A DNA stretch of 64,000 nucleotides, taken from assembly GCA_000526435.1 (NCBI GenBank), contig JAGB01000001.1, positions 682,001 to 746,000 of the forward strand, in the 5' to 3' direction. Shown piece by piece: positions 35,190-44,871 of the stretch (the stretch's first letter is position 1; each line of letters opens with the position of its first letter). Source of the DNA: Caldicoprobacter oshimai DSM 21659 (GTDB lineage: Bacteria; Bacillota; Clostridia; Caldicoprobacterales; Caldicoprobacteraceae). A program made the position numbers and the translations under genes. The notes below the pieces were generated by a model. The model saw nothing but the letters and a program-made list of their open reading frames with translations. It was not told the origin of the DNA and ran no database searches.

Positions 35190-35948
35190 CTCTTTTCCGT
35201 CGCACAGGAGTATTTGGCCATGACTATAGTGACGTTGTCAACGCCTCCATCATCCAGCGCCTTTTTGCCCAAAATCGAAGCGATCTCGTCCAGCGATTCG
35301 ATAGAGTAAAACAGCTCAACATTTTGGTTCAAGTCCACATGGTTGCTCAAACCATCAGTGCACAGAAGTATTATATCATTGTCTTTAAGCTCTATTTCGT
35401 AATAATCGGCGTTAACCTGGCTTGCTGTACCAAGCGCACGGGTGATGATGTTCTTTTGAGGGTGATTGTTCATCTCTTCTTGGGTTATCTTACCTTCCTC
35501 CAGCAACTCCTGAACCAGCGAATGGTCGCGCGTAATTTTGGTTATCGCCCCTATCCCGTATCAAATAGGCCCGGCTGTCCCCGACATGCCCTATACATAC
35601 TCTATGGTTAAAAAAATAGGCAAGGGTAAGGGTCGTCCCCATACCCTTATACATAGGGTGGGTTTGGGACTGATTATACACCTTTGTATTGGCCTGCTGG
35701 ATGGAGTTCAATATGAAGTCCTTGGCTCGCTCCAGCGACGTAACCCTGTGCGAATTTTCAACATAGTACTCCACTATAGCCTCGACCACCATGCGGCTGG
35801 CCACATCCCCTGCATTGTGGCCACCCATCCCATCGGCCACCATCATCAAATTCTTCGCTTGAGTTCCACCCGTGGGGATGAAAAAATAGTCTTCGTTGTT
35901 CTTTCTCACCTTGCCCGGATGGCTATAAGCGCTAAATACCAACCTCAC
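35186..35948 (-). pseudogene. prpC: PP2C-type phosphatase PrpC/Stp with frameshift
   Basis: The gene starts at GTG 35948 (MRLVFSAYSHPGKVRKNNED) behind AGGTGAGGGGG. It reads through VADGMGGHNAGDVAS (metal Asp) and VGDSRAYLIRD. A frameshift at about 35552 then breaks it. Dropping one A there restores GAITKITRDHSLVQELLEEG, exactly the family consensus, and the second frame continues through CTDGLSNHV and DDGGVDNVTIVMAKY to a stop overlapping prkC. Both halves are well conserved, so this is either a recent mutation or a sequence error. If real, PrkC lacks its cognate phosphatase. Confidence 0.85.
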
Positions 35949-35955
35949 GTCCCCC

Positions 35956-37032
35956 TCACCTCTCGTCCTGACGGGTTTCAACCCGCTCAAGATAGCTCCT
36001 TCTGAGCTGACCGCAGGCACCTTCAATATCCAGCCCCAGCTCCCTGCGCTTGGTAACGGCAATCCCTTGCGATTTCAGCAGTGAAACAAATCTTTCTACA
36101 GTAGCCTGTGAACTCCTCTTGTACCCCAGCCCCCTGACGTTGTTCAAGGGGATGATATTGACATGGCACGGAAAACCTTTGAGCCTTCGGGCCAATTCAA
36201 TGGCATCCCTCTCACGATCATTCAAATCGCTGATCAAGGCATACTCAAACGTTACCCTCCTGCCGGTCTTTTTAAAGTAATATCTGCTGGCTTTGAGTAT
36301 CTCGTCAATCGAATAGGCCGACGCAACCGGCATGATCAACTTTCTAAGCTCATCGTTTGGTGCATGAAGGGAAATCGAAAGGGTAATTGGAAGCCCTTCT
36401 TCGGCCAAATCCATCATCTTGGGCACAAGCCCGCAGGTGGACAGCGTAATCCTGCGATAGCTCATGTTGAGCCCCATTGGGTAATGCATCATTTTAATAA
36501 ATTTAACGGTGTTATCATAATTGTCAAGAGGCTCCCCAATACCCATGAGCACTATATTGCCCACTTTACGTTCTCCACCTTTTTCGAGGTCCTTGTTCAC
36601 CTCTATGACCTGCGCCAGCATCTCCCCGGCAGAGAGGTTGCGAACCAACCCACCAATGGTGGAAGCGCAGAACTTACATCCCATCCTGCACCCCACCTGC
36701 GTGGACAAACACAGGGAGTTGCCGTACTTATAGCGCATTACAACACTTTCAATTATATTACGGTCCTGCAGTAAAAACAAATATTTTGTAGCATCTCCAG
36801 CACTTGATGTGCGCTTGTCCAGCATCTGCAACTGGCTTATGTAAAACCGTTCTGCCAGGAGCTCGCGAAAAGCCTTCGGCAAATCGGTCATATCGTCGAA
36901 GCTCTTTATGCCCCTGTGAAGCCACTGAAGTATCTGCTGAGCACGATAATGGGGTTGTCCCAATTCCTGTACCGCCTGTTGTATTTCCTCCAGCGATAAG
37001 CTCAAAATATCCTGCTTTTCTCTCATGGTCAC
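35956..37032 (-). CDS. rlmN: Dual-specificity rRNA/tRNA methyltransferase RlmN
   Basis: This radical-SAM enzyme methylates C2 of A2503 in 23S rRNA and A37 in tRNAs. It is 358 residues, with the CxxxCxxC cluster motif in GCRMGCKFCAST, GIGEPLDNYDN, LSISLHAPNDELR and a C-terminal region with Cys in LDIEGACGQL, the methyl-carrier Cys. The start is GTG 37032 (GTGA overlap with rsmB) or ATG 37026. It is followed by prpC 7 bases later. Confidence 0.97.
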   Translation of the reverse strand: MTMREKQDILSLSLEEIQQAVQELGQPHYRAQQILQWLHRGIKSFDDMTDLPKAFRELLAERFYISQLQMLDKRTSSAGDATKYLFLLQDRNIIESVVMRYKYGNSLCLSTQVGCRMGCKFCASTIGGLVRNLSAGEMLAQVIEVNKDLEKGGERKVGNIVLMGIGEPLDNYDNTVKFIKMMHYPMGLNMSYRRITLSTCGLVPKMMDLAEEGLPITLSISLHAPNDELRKLIMPVASAYSIDEILKASRYYFKKTGRRVTFEYALISDLNDRERDAIELARRLKGFPCHVNIIPLNNVRGLGYKRSSQATVERFVSLLKSQGIAVTKRRELGLDIEGACGQLRRSYLERVETRQDER

Positions 37033-38387
37033 CTCATCCTTTTTAGCCTAGTAATGAAAAAGCCGTCTATTCCATCCCTGGAAGGGATGAGCTGAATCAT
37101 TCCCGGCTGAACAACCGAATCTTTTAAGCCCTCCGGTAATAAATACGTAAAATCATCCAATACAAAGTGGGGATTGCGCTCCAAAAATTTCTCAATAACC
37201 CTCTGGTTTTCATCCACATTCATGGTACACGTGCTGTAAACAAGTATGCCTCCCGGCTTTACATAACGTGAACAGGTAGAAATGATCTGGCTTTGAAGCT
37301 CATAAAGCTCATCAAGGTCTTCCCGCTTTATGCTGTTCTTTATATCGGGCTTCTTGTATATGACCCCCCATCCGCTGCACGGGGCATCAATGAGCACTCG
37401 ATCAGCCTGCCCCTCAAGACATGCCTGAAACTCCCGGGCATCCTGCTGCTGCGGCTCGACAATGGTAGCCCCCAGCCTCTTGGCATTGAGCCTTATCAAT
37501 TCGACCCTTTGAGGGTGGACATCCCATGCCAGTATACGCCCCTCATTCCCCATCAGCTCGGCCATATGGGTGGCCTTACCGCCTGGGGCGCTGCACGCAT
37601 CTATAATAAGCTCGCCCTTTTGGGGATCAAGAACGCGAACAACCAGCATGGAGCTCTCGCCCTGTACCGTAAAAAAGCCTTCCGCATAGAGGTGGTTGTT
37701 CTCAATATCGCCAGCAGAACAGAGCCTTAAAGCCTCATCCTTTATATACAGGCCATCTTCACACTGTATGCCCTGCCGGATAAACCGCTCCTTAAGCTCG
37801 TCCTTTGTTATCCTGTTTCTGTTGACCCTTATTGTGACGTAATCTCCGTGACTTCCGGCAGGCATTACCATGGTCTCTGCCACCGCTATGCCATAATCGT
37901 CAACCCACTTTTTTACCAGCCACACGGGATAACTGTAAGTAAGCGATAGGTTGAACACCGGATCTTCTTCCTTTGATGGGAACGAAATGTCCTGCTTGTG
38001 CCTTACGATGTTCCTGAGCACGCCGTTTACAAAACCCGCCAGAGCCTTATTGCAGTACTTCCTGCACAGCTTGACCGATTCATCGCAAACCGCAAAGTCG
38101 GGCACCCGATCCATATACATGATCTGGTAGCAGCCCATCCTCAATATGTTTATTGCCCAGGGATTGGCCCGCTTCAAACTGCAGAACTTGTTCAAGATCC
38201 AGTCAATGGTGATCTGCCGCTCCAGAGTGCCATAAACCAGCTGGGTCACAAAGGCGGCATCCCTGTCCGACAACCTGGCTCTCCTCAAATGGTGCTTCAA
38301 ACTTATATTGGCGTATTTCCCATTATGGTTTACCTCTTTCAATATTCGCAAAGCAGTATCCCTTGCAGCATCGATTTTTGTTTTCAT
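37029..38387 (-). CDS. rsmB: 16S rRNA (cytosine967-C5)-methyltransferase
   Basis: RsmB methylates C967 of 16S rRNA. The 452-residue protein has an N-terminal NusB-like RNA-binding domain (about 1-140), then the SAM domain with IIDACSAPGGKATHMAEL, the release Cys in DAPCSGWGVI and the catalytic Cys in YSTCTMNVDENQ. The ATG follows AAGGAG further upstream. It heads the rlmN-prpC-prkC-rsgA-rpe-thiN run; the 218-bp gap before it is AT-rich and contains a palindrome AACACGTGTT at 38542-38551 and a weak promoter-like TTAAAC/TATAAA pair. Confidence 0.97.
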   Translation of the reverse strand: MKTKIDAARDTALRILKEVNHNGKYANISLKHHLRRARLSDRDAAFVTQLVYGTLERQITIDWILNKFCSLKRANPWAINILRMGCYQIMYMDRVPDFAVCDESVKLCRKYCNKALAGFVNGVLRNIVRHKQDISFPSKEEDPVFNLSLTYSYPVWLVKKWVDDYGIAVAETMVMPAGSHGDYVTIRVNRNRITKDELKERFIRQGIQCEDGLYIKDEALRLCSAGDIENNHLYAEGFFTVQGESSMLVVRVLDPQKGELIIDACSAPGGKATHMAELMGNEGRILAWDVHPQRVELIRLNAKRLGATIVEPQQQDAREFQACLEGQADRVLIDAPCSGWGVIYKKPDIKNSIKREDLDELYELQSQIISTCSRYVKPGGILVYSTCTMNVDENQRVIEKFLERNPHFVLDDFTYLLPEGLKDSVVQPGMIQLIPSRDGIDGFFITRLKRMR

Positions 38388-38605
38388 AATATTCGCTCCA
38401 CAATTTTCTCCTTAAGCAATATTTATACTACTTTATACTACCTCGTTTAAACTTACAGATTTTTTAACAAGGATTTACACAGCAAAATCTTACAATACTG
38501 TTAACCCTTATTTGCTCATCTAACCAATTTTAAAATAGAGTAACACGTGTTCAGCGTACTAATAAAGCTACTCAATTTAAACTGCAAATTTGTTTGTTGT
38601 TTTTA

Positions 38606-39592
38606 TTACTTTTTCCCTTCACACGATGGGGGCACTTCGGAAGATGGCTCACTTCGAAAGATAGCACCCACCGGTATGGGGTTACCCCTCAAGAACTCGA
38701 CATCCTCCATGACCTTTTTGCCTTCACCCTGTATCCTGACAAGCCGCAAAAAGCCCTCACCACAGGCCACCACCAATCCATGCCGCTGGTCGGCCGCCAC
38801 CACCTGCCCCGGGGTATGGGTTCCCAGATTAGAGTATTCCCATTCCTGTACCTTCCATACTTTTATGCGCTGGTCCCCAAGAAAAGTAAAGGTTCCAGGC
38901 CAGGGCGTCAACCCCCTCACCAGGTTTTTGATGCGGACAGCGCTCTGTGTCCAATCGATATTACCCATGGATTTATCTATCTTTTTACAGTAGGTGGCCT
39001 TCTCTTGCTCCTGTGGACGTCCAGCGGGTCGCCCCTTTTCAAACAACTTTAGCACCTCTGCCAGCGCCTCTCCGCCCAGCACGGCCAACCGGTCATGCAA
39101 TTCATCGGCCTGCTCATCGGGATATATTGGGGTGCTCTTCTGAAATATTATATCGCCGGTATCCATGCCCACATCCATATACATTATGGTTATGCCCGTC
39201 TCGGTCTCACCGTCTATCAATGCCTGTTGAATGGGCGAAGCACCGCGGTACTTGGGCAGCAAAGACGCATGGACATTTATGCATCCCAAAGGCGGGATAT
39301 CGAGTATCTCTTTGGGCAGTATCTGTCCGTAGGCAGCGGTCACAATAAGGTCGGGCGCCAGCCCCTTTAACACCTCAATAAACTCCGGATCCTTTACCTT
39401 TTCGGGCTGATAGACCGGTATATTCCTAGCAACCGCCCATTCCTTGACGGGCGGAGGGGCCAACTTCTTCCCCCGGCCCTTGGGCTTATCTGGTTGGGTA
39501 ACCACTCCTATTATGTGATGGCCGCTGCTGACAATAGCTTCCAGCGATGGTATGGCAAACTCTGGAGTGCCCATGAACACTATCTTCAGCAC
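38606..39592 (-). CDS. fmt: Methionyl-tRNA formyltransferase
   Basis: Fmt formylates initiator Met-tRNA with 10-formyl-THF. This 328-residue protein has MGTPEFAIPSLEAI, the catalytic INVHASLLPKYRGASPIQ (Asn-His) and ITIMYMDVGMDTGDI, then a C-terminal OB domain (LTPWPGTFTFLGDQRIKVWK). The start is GTG 39592 behind GGAGGGATAAC, and the site overlaps the end of def. Formylation and deformylation enzymes are thus coupled. Confidence 0.98.
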   Translation of the reverse strand: MLKIVFMGTPEFAIPSLEAIVSSGHHIIGVVTQPDKPKGRGKKLAPPPVKEWAVARNIPVYQPEKVKDPEFIEVLKGLAPDLIVTAAYGQILPKEILDIPPLGCINVHASLLPKYRGASPIQQALIDGETETGITIMYMDVGMDTGDIIFQKSTPIYPDEQADELHDRLAVLGGEALAEVLKLFEKGRPAGRPQEQEKATYCKKIDKSMGNIDWTQSAVRIKNLVRGLTPWPGTFTFLGDQRIKVWKVQEWEYSNLGTHTPGQVVAADQRHGLVVACGEGFLRLVRIQGEGKKVMEDVEFLRGNPIPVGAIFRSEPSSEVPPSCEGKK

Positions 39593-39594
39593 CG

Positions 39595-40056
39595 TTATCC
39601 CTCCACCAGCGTGCCCGGAACCACTTTATCGATAAACAGTATACCGTCCAGATGGTCTATCTCATGGCACAACGCCCGGGCAAGCAATCCAGTCCCTGTA
39701 ATTTCAATGGATTCCCCTTTTCTGTTTAGCGCCTTTACTTTAACCCTTTCAGGACGTATTACCTCACCTCTCACCCCCGGGATGCTCAGGCACCCTTCTG
39801 CACCCCTTTGCTGTCCGGAAGCCTCAACAATCTCAGGATTGATGAGCTCTATCAATCCCTCGCCCACATCGATTACCACCACTCTTCGCAGTATCCCCAC
39901 CTGTGGCGCTGCCAGGCCCACCCCATCAGCGTGCCTCATGGTCTCAGCCATATCATCCAGCAGCTCCAGAATTCTCTCATCAATCTTTGCTACGGGCTTG
40001 GCTTTCTTGCGCAATACATCATCCTTACCGTATATCATAATCCTTCTTATCGCCAA
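39595..40056 (-). CDS. def: Peptide deformylase
   Basis: This metalloenzyme removes the N-formyl group from nascent proteins. It is 153 residues, with all three family motifs: [18 protein letters not shown] (metal Cys) and CHEIDHLDG (metal His pair with catalytic Glu). The likely start is TTG 40056 ([19 protein letters not shown]), since family members begin this way; ATG 40038 would cut a conserved strand. It follows priA by 16 bases and precedes fmt by two. Confidence 0.97.
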   Translation of the reverse strand: MAIRRIMIYGKDDVLRKKAKPVAKIDERILELLDDMAETMRHADGVGLAAPQVGILRRVVVIDVGEGLIELINPEIVEASGQQRGAEGCLSIPGVRGEVIRPERVKVKALNRKGESIEITGTGLLARALCHEIDHLDGILFIDKVVPGTLVEG

Positions 40057-40072
40057 CGCTGATCATCCCTTT

Positions 40073-42337
40073 CTATAGCAGACTCACAGGATAAAAATCT
40101 ACAATCGTGGTTTCCTTAACGCCCATCAGCCTTTCCAGACACTCATCCATGAGCCGATGATATGCCTGCTTGTATATGTCGTCAGGCCTAATGCGCACAA
40201 GCACCTGCCAGCGGTACCTGTTGTTGATCCTCTCCAGAGGCGCTGAATACGCTCCTATATCAATCAGCCCTTGTTTTAACACAGGGCTGCCCTCAACCTT
40301 TTGTTTCAACCAATCCCTAGTGTCAACAGCCAGCCTTATGAGGTCATCTTCTTTCTCACCCATCATCAATATCCTAATGATGTGTGAAAATGGGGGATAC
40401 AAAAACTGCCTGCGTATCTCTATTTCCCTGCTGTAAAATCCGACGTAATCGTGCCTTGCTGCAAACTGTATAGCATAATGCTGCGGCTGATATGTCTGGA
40501 TGATGACCCTTCCGCCTCGTGGCCCCCGGCCGGCACGCCCGGCCACCTGCGTTATCAGCTGAAAAGTCTTTTCACTGCTTCGGTAATCGGGCAGGTGCAG
40601 TGAAGTATCGGCCGCGATTACCCCCACAAGCGTCACCCTTGGGAAATCCAGCCCCTTGGCGATCATCTGCGTACCCAGCAAGATGTCATACCTTCCCTCT
40701 CCAAAGGCTCTCAAAATTCGCTGGTGTGCCCCCTTGGTTGATGTGGTATCCATATCCATCCTTATCACGCGAGCTTGAGGAAACAGCTTCTTAATCTCCT
40801 CCTCGGCCCGCTGGGTTCCAATCCCGAAATGCTTGATGTATTTGCTACCGCAGGCTGGGCATACGCGGGGATATGGATAGTTCGCCCCACAGTAGTGACA
40901 CTTGAGCGTTTTATCATAAGCATGGTAGGTCAGCGATATATCGCAGTTGTGGCACTTTACCACAAATCCGCACGAGCGACACGAGACGAACTGTGCATAG
41001 CCCCTGCGGTTGAGCAGCAGTATGGCCTGTTCGCCCTTTTGCAACACATCGGCCAAGGCACGGTAAAGCGAACCGCTCAGTATGCTGCGGTTGCCCAGCT
41101 CTATCTCCTTGCGCATGTCCACAATCTCCACCGGCGGCAGAGGCCGATGATCTACCCTGTACTTCATCTTTATCATTTTATAAGTCCCCTTCTCTGCCAG
41201 GTAATAATCAGTAAGGGAGGGCGTAGCACTGCCCAGCAGAAGCACCGCTCCTTCCAGCTCGCATCTCTTGTGGGCAACCCCCACCGCATGGTACCTGGGC
41301 TGCATATCCGACTTATAGCTGTCCTCATGGGCTTCATCCACGATGATAAGGCCCAACCGCTCAAGGGGGGCAAAAACAGCTGAACGAGCTCCAACCACAA
41401 CATCAACCTTCTGGCTTCTAATTCTGCGCCATTCGTCGTATCGCTCGCCCAGGGATAAGCCGCTGTGCAATATGGCCACCCGCTCGCCAAAATGGCTTTT
41501 GAATCGCTCCACCGTCTGAGGGGTCAAGGATATCTCGGGCACCAGCACGATTACTTGCTTGTTCAACGATACGGCCTTTTGCGCAGCCTGTATATACACC
41601 TCAGTCTTGCCGCTACCTGTCACGCCTTGAAGCATGAACTTGCCGTAGCCTCGGGTAAGCGCCGCTTCCAGCGTTTCAATAGCCAATCTCTGCTCGGCAG
41701 TTAACACCTTGGGCTGTACCCCTATATCCGGCTCATAATTCCAGGGGTTGCGGTACACCTCCTGTTGTTCGATACGAATCCAACCACGCTTTTCCAGGTT
41801 TTTTATGCTGGATAACGGCGCTCCAGTAACTGCCCTTACCTCTTCAAGCGGTATGCCATCTTGTTGGACCAACAGCCTCAGTACATCGGCCATATATGAG
41901 GACTTCCTGGCTATATAATTGATGCGCTCCTCCACCACATCCCCCTGATCGTTCAAATAGACCAGCCTCTGTGTCTTCTTTTTGATATTAGCCCTGAGCC
42001 CCGGAGGAGTCATGCACCTGATGGCTTCTATCGAAAGGCAGTGGTACTCTTCCTTCATCCAGCTTATAAGCGGGATCATTGACTGAGGGATCACGGGATA
42101 ATCATCCAGCACCCTGTCTATCGCCTTGATCTTATCATTTGGCACATCAGCTGCAGTATCCAGCCTGACTACGTAGCCTTCCACCATCCTGTTTGACACG
42201 CCAAACGGCACCTGTACCCTTATCCCTATTTGAACTTTTCCTTTTAATTCCGTGGGTATGATATAATGGAATACCCTGTCAAGCGAGGGATGTGCCTGAT
42301 CAATTATCACACCGGCATAGACGACGCCGCTTTCCAC
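40073..42337 (-). CDS. priA: Primosomal protein N' (replication restart helicase)
   Basis: PriA restarts collapsed replication forks. From GTG 42337 (MESGVVYAGVIIDQAHPSLD) it is 754 residues, with GAGGGGGAG just upstream; the frame continues to TTG 42379. It has the 3' DNA-binding domain, Walker A GVTGSGKTEVY, a DEAHEDSYK box, a zinc-binding block with eight Cys (CRSCGFVVKCHNC, CHYCG, CPACG) and helicase motif VAGRAGRG. It begins the priA-def-fmt operon. Confidence 0.97.
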   Translation of the reverse strand: MESGVVYAGVIIDQAHPSLDRVFHYIIPTELKGKVQIGIRVQVPFGVSNRMVEGYVVRLDTAADVPNDKIKAIDRVLDDYPVIPQSMIPLISWMKEEYHCLSIEAIRCMTPPGLRANIKKKTQRLVYLNDQGDVVEERINYIARKSSYMADVLRLLVQQDGIPLEEVRAVTGAPLSSIKNLEKRGWIRIEQQEVYRNPWNYEPDIGVQPKVLTAEQRLAIETLEAALTRGYGKFMLQGVTGSGKTEVYIQAAQKAVSLNKQVIVLVPEISLTPQTVERFKSHFGERVAILHSGLSLGERYDEWRRIRSQKVDVVVGARSAVFAPLERLGLIIVDEAHEDSYKSDMQPRYHAVGVAHKRCELEGAVLLLGSATPSLTDYYLAEKGTYKMIKMKYRVDHRPLPPVEIVDMRKEIELGNRSILSGSLYRALADVLQKGEQAILLLNRRGYAQFVSCRSCGFVVKCHNCDISLTYHAYDKTLKCHYCGANYPYPRVCPACGSKYIKHFGIGTQRAEEEIKKLFPQARVIRMDMDTTSTKGAHQRILRAFGEGRYDILLGTQMIAKGLDFPRVTLVGVIAADTSLHLPDYRSSEKTFQLITQVAGRAGRGPRGGRVIIQTYQPQHYAIQFAARHDYVGFYSREIEIRRQFLYPPFSHIIRILMMGEKEDDLIRLAVDTRDWLKQKVEGSPVLKQGLIDIGAYSAPLERINNRYRWQVLVRIRPDDIYKQAYHRLMDECLERLMGVKETTIVDFYPVSLL

Positions 42338-42468
42338 CAAACTCCCCCTCATCTGAACCGTATGCCGCATATCGAACAAGGCAGCTTGATATTATAAACC
42401 CTTCAAATCATCTTTAACAAGTCAGCGAGCAATATTGCAACAAGTAACTATTGGAGCAATTAAACAAA

Positions 42469-42491
42469 AAGGGTACAAGCAAGGTACCCTT
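42469..42491 (-). terminator. Terminator of coaBC operon
   Basis: AAGGGTAC pairs with GTACCCTT around 7 bases, then TTTTTG on the minus strand, directly after the coaBC stop. Confidence 0.75.
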
Positions 42492-42495
42492 CAGC

Positions 42496-43716
42496 TCAGT
42501 TTGCCCCCTGGCACAAAGCAGGACATCTCTTTATAATCTCATCAATTATCCTGTGGGCAAACTCCTTTTTGTCCATTTGGGGTATGGCAATGACCTCACC
42601 TTCGCGGGTAATCAATAAGCCCTCATTTGTGTTTTTCTCAAAACCCGCCCCCTGCCGGGTCACGTCGTTTGCCACTATGAAGTCAAGGTTTTTCTCCCGC
42701 ATCTTCTTGGTGGCATATTCCTCGATATTCTCCGTTTCGGCTGCAAACCCAACAAGTATACATTTTCCTTTGCGTTTGCCCAGCTCTTTCAATATATCCG
42801 GATTCTTTACCAGCGTCAAGATTAGCTTATCGCTGTCCTTTTTTATCTTGGTGGGGCAATACGTTTCAGGACGATAATCACCTACCGCCGCAGCCTTAAA
42901 AACCATATGACAGGACGGAAAGATTTCCATTACCTTTTCGAACATCTCCTGTGCCGTCTCAACCCTGTAAAGCTTTACTCCAGGCGGTGGTGCAATGGAT
43001 ACAGGCCCCGATACCAACTCCACCTCGGCACCCCTTTCAGCACATGCGGCGGCAATGGCATAACCCATCTTGCCCGATGAAGGATTGCTGATAAACCTGA
43101 CAGGATCCAGATATTCTCTTGTAGGCCCGGCGGTCACCAGTATCTTTACACCTTTTAAATCGCTCTTTCTCGAGAAATAATTCTCTATTGTTTCAAGTAT
43201 ATCCTGGATGTCGGCCAGCTTTCCCTCGCCATAGTCGCCACAAGCCAATCGTCCGGCAGCCGGCGGGATGAACATATACCCCTTCCTCTTTAAAAAGCTT
43301 ATATTCTCCTGAACGATGGGATTGGTGTACATATTGGTGTTCATGGCAGGGGCAAATATGACCTGCGCTCTGGTGGCCATGATAGTGGTGGATAAAAGGT
43401 CATCGGCTATACCGTGGGCCACTTTACCCAAAATATTGGCGGTGGCAGGCACCACCACCAGCAGGTCGGCCCACTTTGCAAGGGATATATGGTCAATCTC
43501 CCAGGCCCCAGGCCTGGAAAACATGTCATAGTAAACCGGATTGCCCGACAGGGTTTCCAGCGTAAGAGGTTTTATAAACTCCATGGCATGTGCCGTCATG
43601 ATGACCTTTACCTGTGCTCCCTTTTTGACAAGGGAACTTACAACCTCAGCTGCCTTGTATGCAGCGATCCCGCCCGTTATACCAATGACGATTTTCTTAC
43701 CCTTTACAGCATTCAT
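42496..43716 (-). CDS. coaBC: Phosphopantothenoylcysteine decarboxylase/synthetase
   Basis: This bifunctional coenzyme A enzyme is 406 residues. The N-terminal CoaC flavoprotein (1-180) has GITGGIAAYKAAEV, the active His near WEIDHISLAKWADL, PAMNTNMYTNP and the substrate flap with RLACGDYGEGKL. The C-terminal CoaB has ILVTAGPTREYLDPVRFISN, SSGKMGYAIA and KIKKDSDKLILTLVKNPD. It is one base downstream of rpoZ. With coaD at 24 kb, the window covers most of the last steps of CoA synthesis. Confidence 0.97.
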   Translation of the reverse strand: MNAVKGKKIVIGITGGIAAYKAAEVVSSLVKKGAQVKVIMTAHAMEFIKPLTLETLSGNPVYYDMFSRPGAWEIDHISLAKWADLLVVVPATANILGKVAHGIADDLLSTTIMATRAQVIFAPAMNTNMYTNPIVQENISFLKRKGYMFIPPAAGRLACGDYGEGKLADIQDILETIENYFSRKSDLKGVKILVTAGPTREYLDPVRFISNPSSGKMGYAIAAACAERGAEVELVSGPVSIAPPPGVKLYRVETAQEMFEKVMEIFPSCHMVFKAAAVGDYRPETYCPTKIKKDSDKLILTLVKNPDILKELGKRKGKCILVGFAAETENIEEYATKKMREKNLDFIVANDVTRQGAGFEKNTNEGLLITREGEVIAIPQMDKKEFAHRIIDEIIKRCPALCQGAN

Positions 43717-43717
43717 C

Positions 43718-43930
43718 TCACTTTATACCTTCTTTTGTCCGTTTGTATAGTACCTTGCCTTCATTTATTTCCTCGGTTGCAATGGTGACAGGCTTGCTGG
43801 ACTGTGTCGAAATCAAAGGCTTGGCCCCTGCAACCAGCTGCCTTGCACGCTTTGCCACTGCCACAGCAAGGGTATAACGGCTATCAACCTTCTTCATGAG
43901 ATCATTTAACGAAGGATAAAGCACTTTCAA
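43718..43930 (-). CDS. rpoZ: RNA polymerase omega subunit
   Basis: This 70-residue omega subunit has YPSLNDLMKKVDSRYTLAVA, VAKRARQLVAGAKPL and TIATEEINEGKVLY. The start is TTG 43930, overlapping the gmk stop as TTGA, with GGAGGGG upstream. The order gmk-rpoZ-coaBC is standard in Firmicutes. Confidence 0.95.
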   Translation of the reverse strand: MKVLYPSLNDLMKKVDSRYTLAVAVAKRARQLVAGAKPLISTQSSKPVTIATEEINEGKVLYKRTKEGIK

Positions 43931-44550
43931 CCCCTCCCTGTCAGCTCTAAATAAAGCTCTTTGTTTCTATCAACACGGCATTTTTCAGCCAGTACAATGG
44001 CCTCCAGCTTGGCCACGGCGCTCTCCACCGTGTCATTTATGATAACGTAATTATATCGGGAGATATAGTTCAGCTCCTCATAGGCGCTCCGAAATCTCCT
44101 GTAGATGGTTTCTGCATCCTCCGTTCCACGCTTGACAATGCGCCTCTTGAGTTCCTCCATGGAAGGAGGAATTATGAATACAAACACCGCCTCGGGGAAG
44201 CGCTCCTTTACCTGCAGTGCCCCCTGTATATCGATCTCCAGTATAACATCCCTGCCGGCAGCCAGCTTCTCCTCGACGAATTTTTTGGGGGTACCGTAGT
44301 AATTGCCGTAAACCTCGGCATACTCCAAAAACTCACCATTCTCTACCATTCTGAGAAAAGTTTCCCGGTCCCTAAAAAAATAGTTAACCCCTTCCTTTTC
44401 TCCAACACGGGGTTTTCGTGTAGTCACCGACACTGAAAGTATGGCATGGGGATTTCTCTCAAGGTACGCGCTGCAGATAGTACCTTTTCCAGCACCCGAA
44501 GGACCCGATACCACAATTAACAGCCCTTTATTGAACATGGTAAACTTCAC
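43927..44550 (-). CDS. gmk: Guanylate kinase
   Basis: Gmk phosphorylates GMP to GDP. The 207-residue protein has P-loop VSGPSGAGKGT, SVTTRKPRVGEKEGVNYFF, EYAEVYGNYYGT and VILEIDIQGALQVK. The start is GTG 44550, with GGAGGAG about 13 bases upstream inside the remA end; ATG 44538 is an alternative. It lies 9 bases after remA. Confidence 0.97.
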   Translation of the reverse strand: MKFTMFNKGLLIVVSGPSGAGKGTICSAYLERNPHAILSVSVTTRKPRVGEKEGVNYFFRDRETFLRMVENGEFLEYAEVYGNYYGTPKKFVEEKLAAGRDVILEIDIQGALQVKERFPEAVFVFIIPPSMEELKRRIVKRGTEDAETIYRRFRSAYEELNYISRYNYVIINDTVESAVAKLEAIVLAEKCRVDRNKELYLELTGRG

Positions 44551-44559
44551 TGCTTATCT

Positions 44560-44850
44560 TTACTCCTCCTGTTCTTCGTCAGATAGTGTCGAGGTGGAAG
44601 GGGTACTATCTTTGGCATTAACGCGATGGGCTACCGTCTCAGGTTGAACGGCAGACAATATAACGTGGTCGCTGTCGGTGATTATGACCGCTCTGGTCCT
44701 TCTGCCATAGGTGGCATCAATCAGCATCCCCCTCTCGCGCGCCTCCTGTATGATCCTCTTTATAGGCGCCGATTCGGGACTGACAATTGCTACAAGACGA
44801 TTAGCCGAAACGATATTTCCAAACCCAATGTTGACCAATTTAATACTCAT
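44560..44850 (-). CDS. remA: Extracellular matrix regulator RemA-like protein
   Basis: This 96-residue DUF370 protein has [38 protein letters not shown] and [20 protein letters not shown], the DNA-binding core of RemA. In Bacillus it activates biofilm matrix genes and osmoprotection. The C-terminal ~20 residues are acidic and low in complexity ([12 protein letters not shown]). It sits between yicC and gmk, as in Bacillus. Confidence 0.93.
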   Translation of the reverse strand: MSIKLVNIGFGNIVSANRLVAIVSPESAPIKRIIQEARERGMLIDATYGRRTRAVIITDSDHVILSAVQPETVAHRVNAKDSTPSTSTLSDEEQEE

Positions 44851-44871
44851 ACCCCACTCTCCTTTTCAGCT

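Noticed and set aside
35490-36062. Two separate phosphatase genes instead of one frameshifted prpC
   Set aside because: The halves join into one consensus PP2C domain when a single base is removed; neither half alone has the full metal site.
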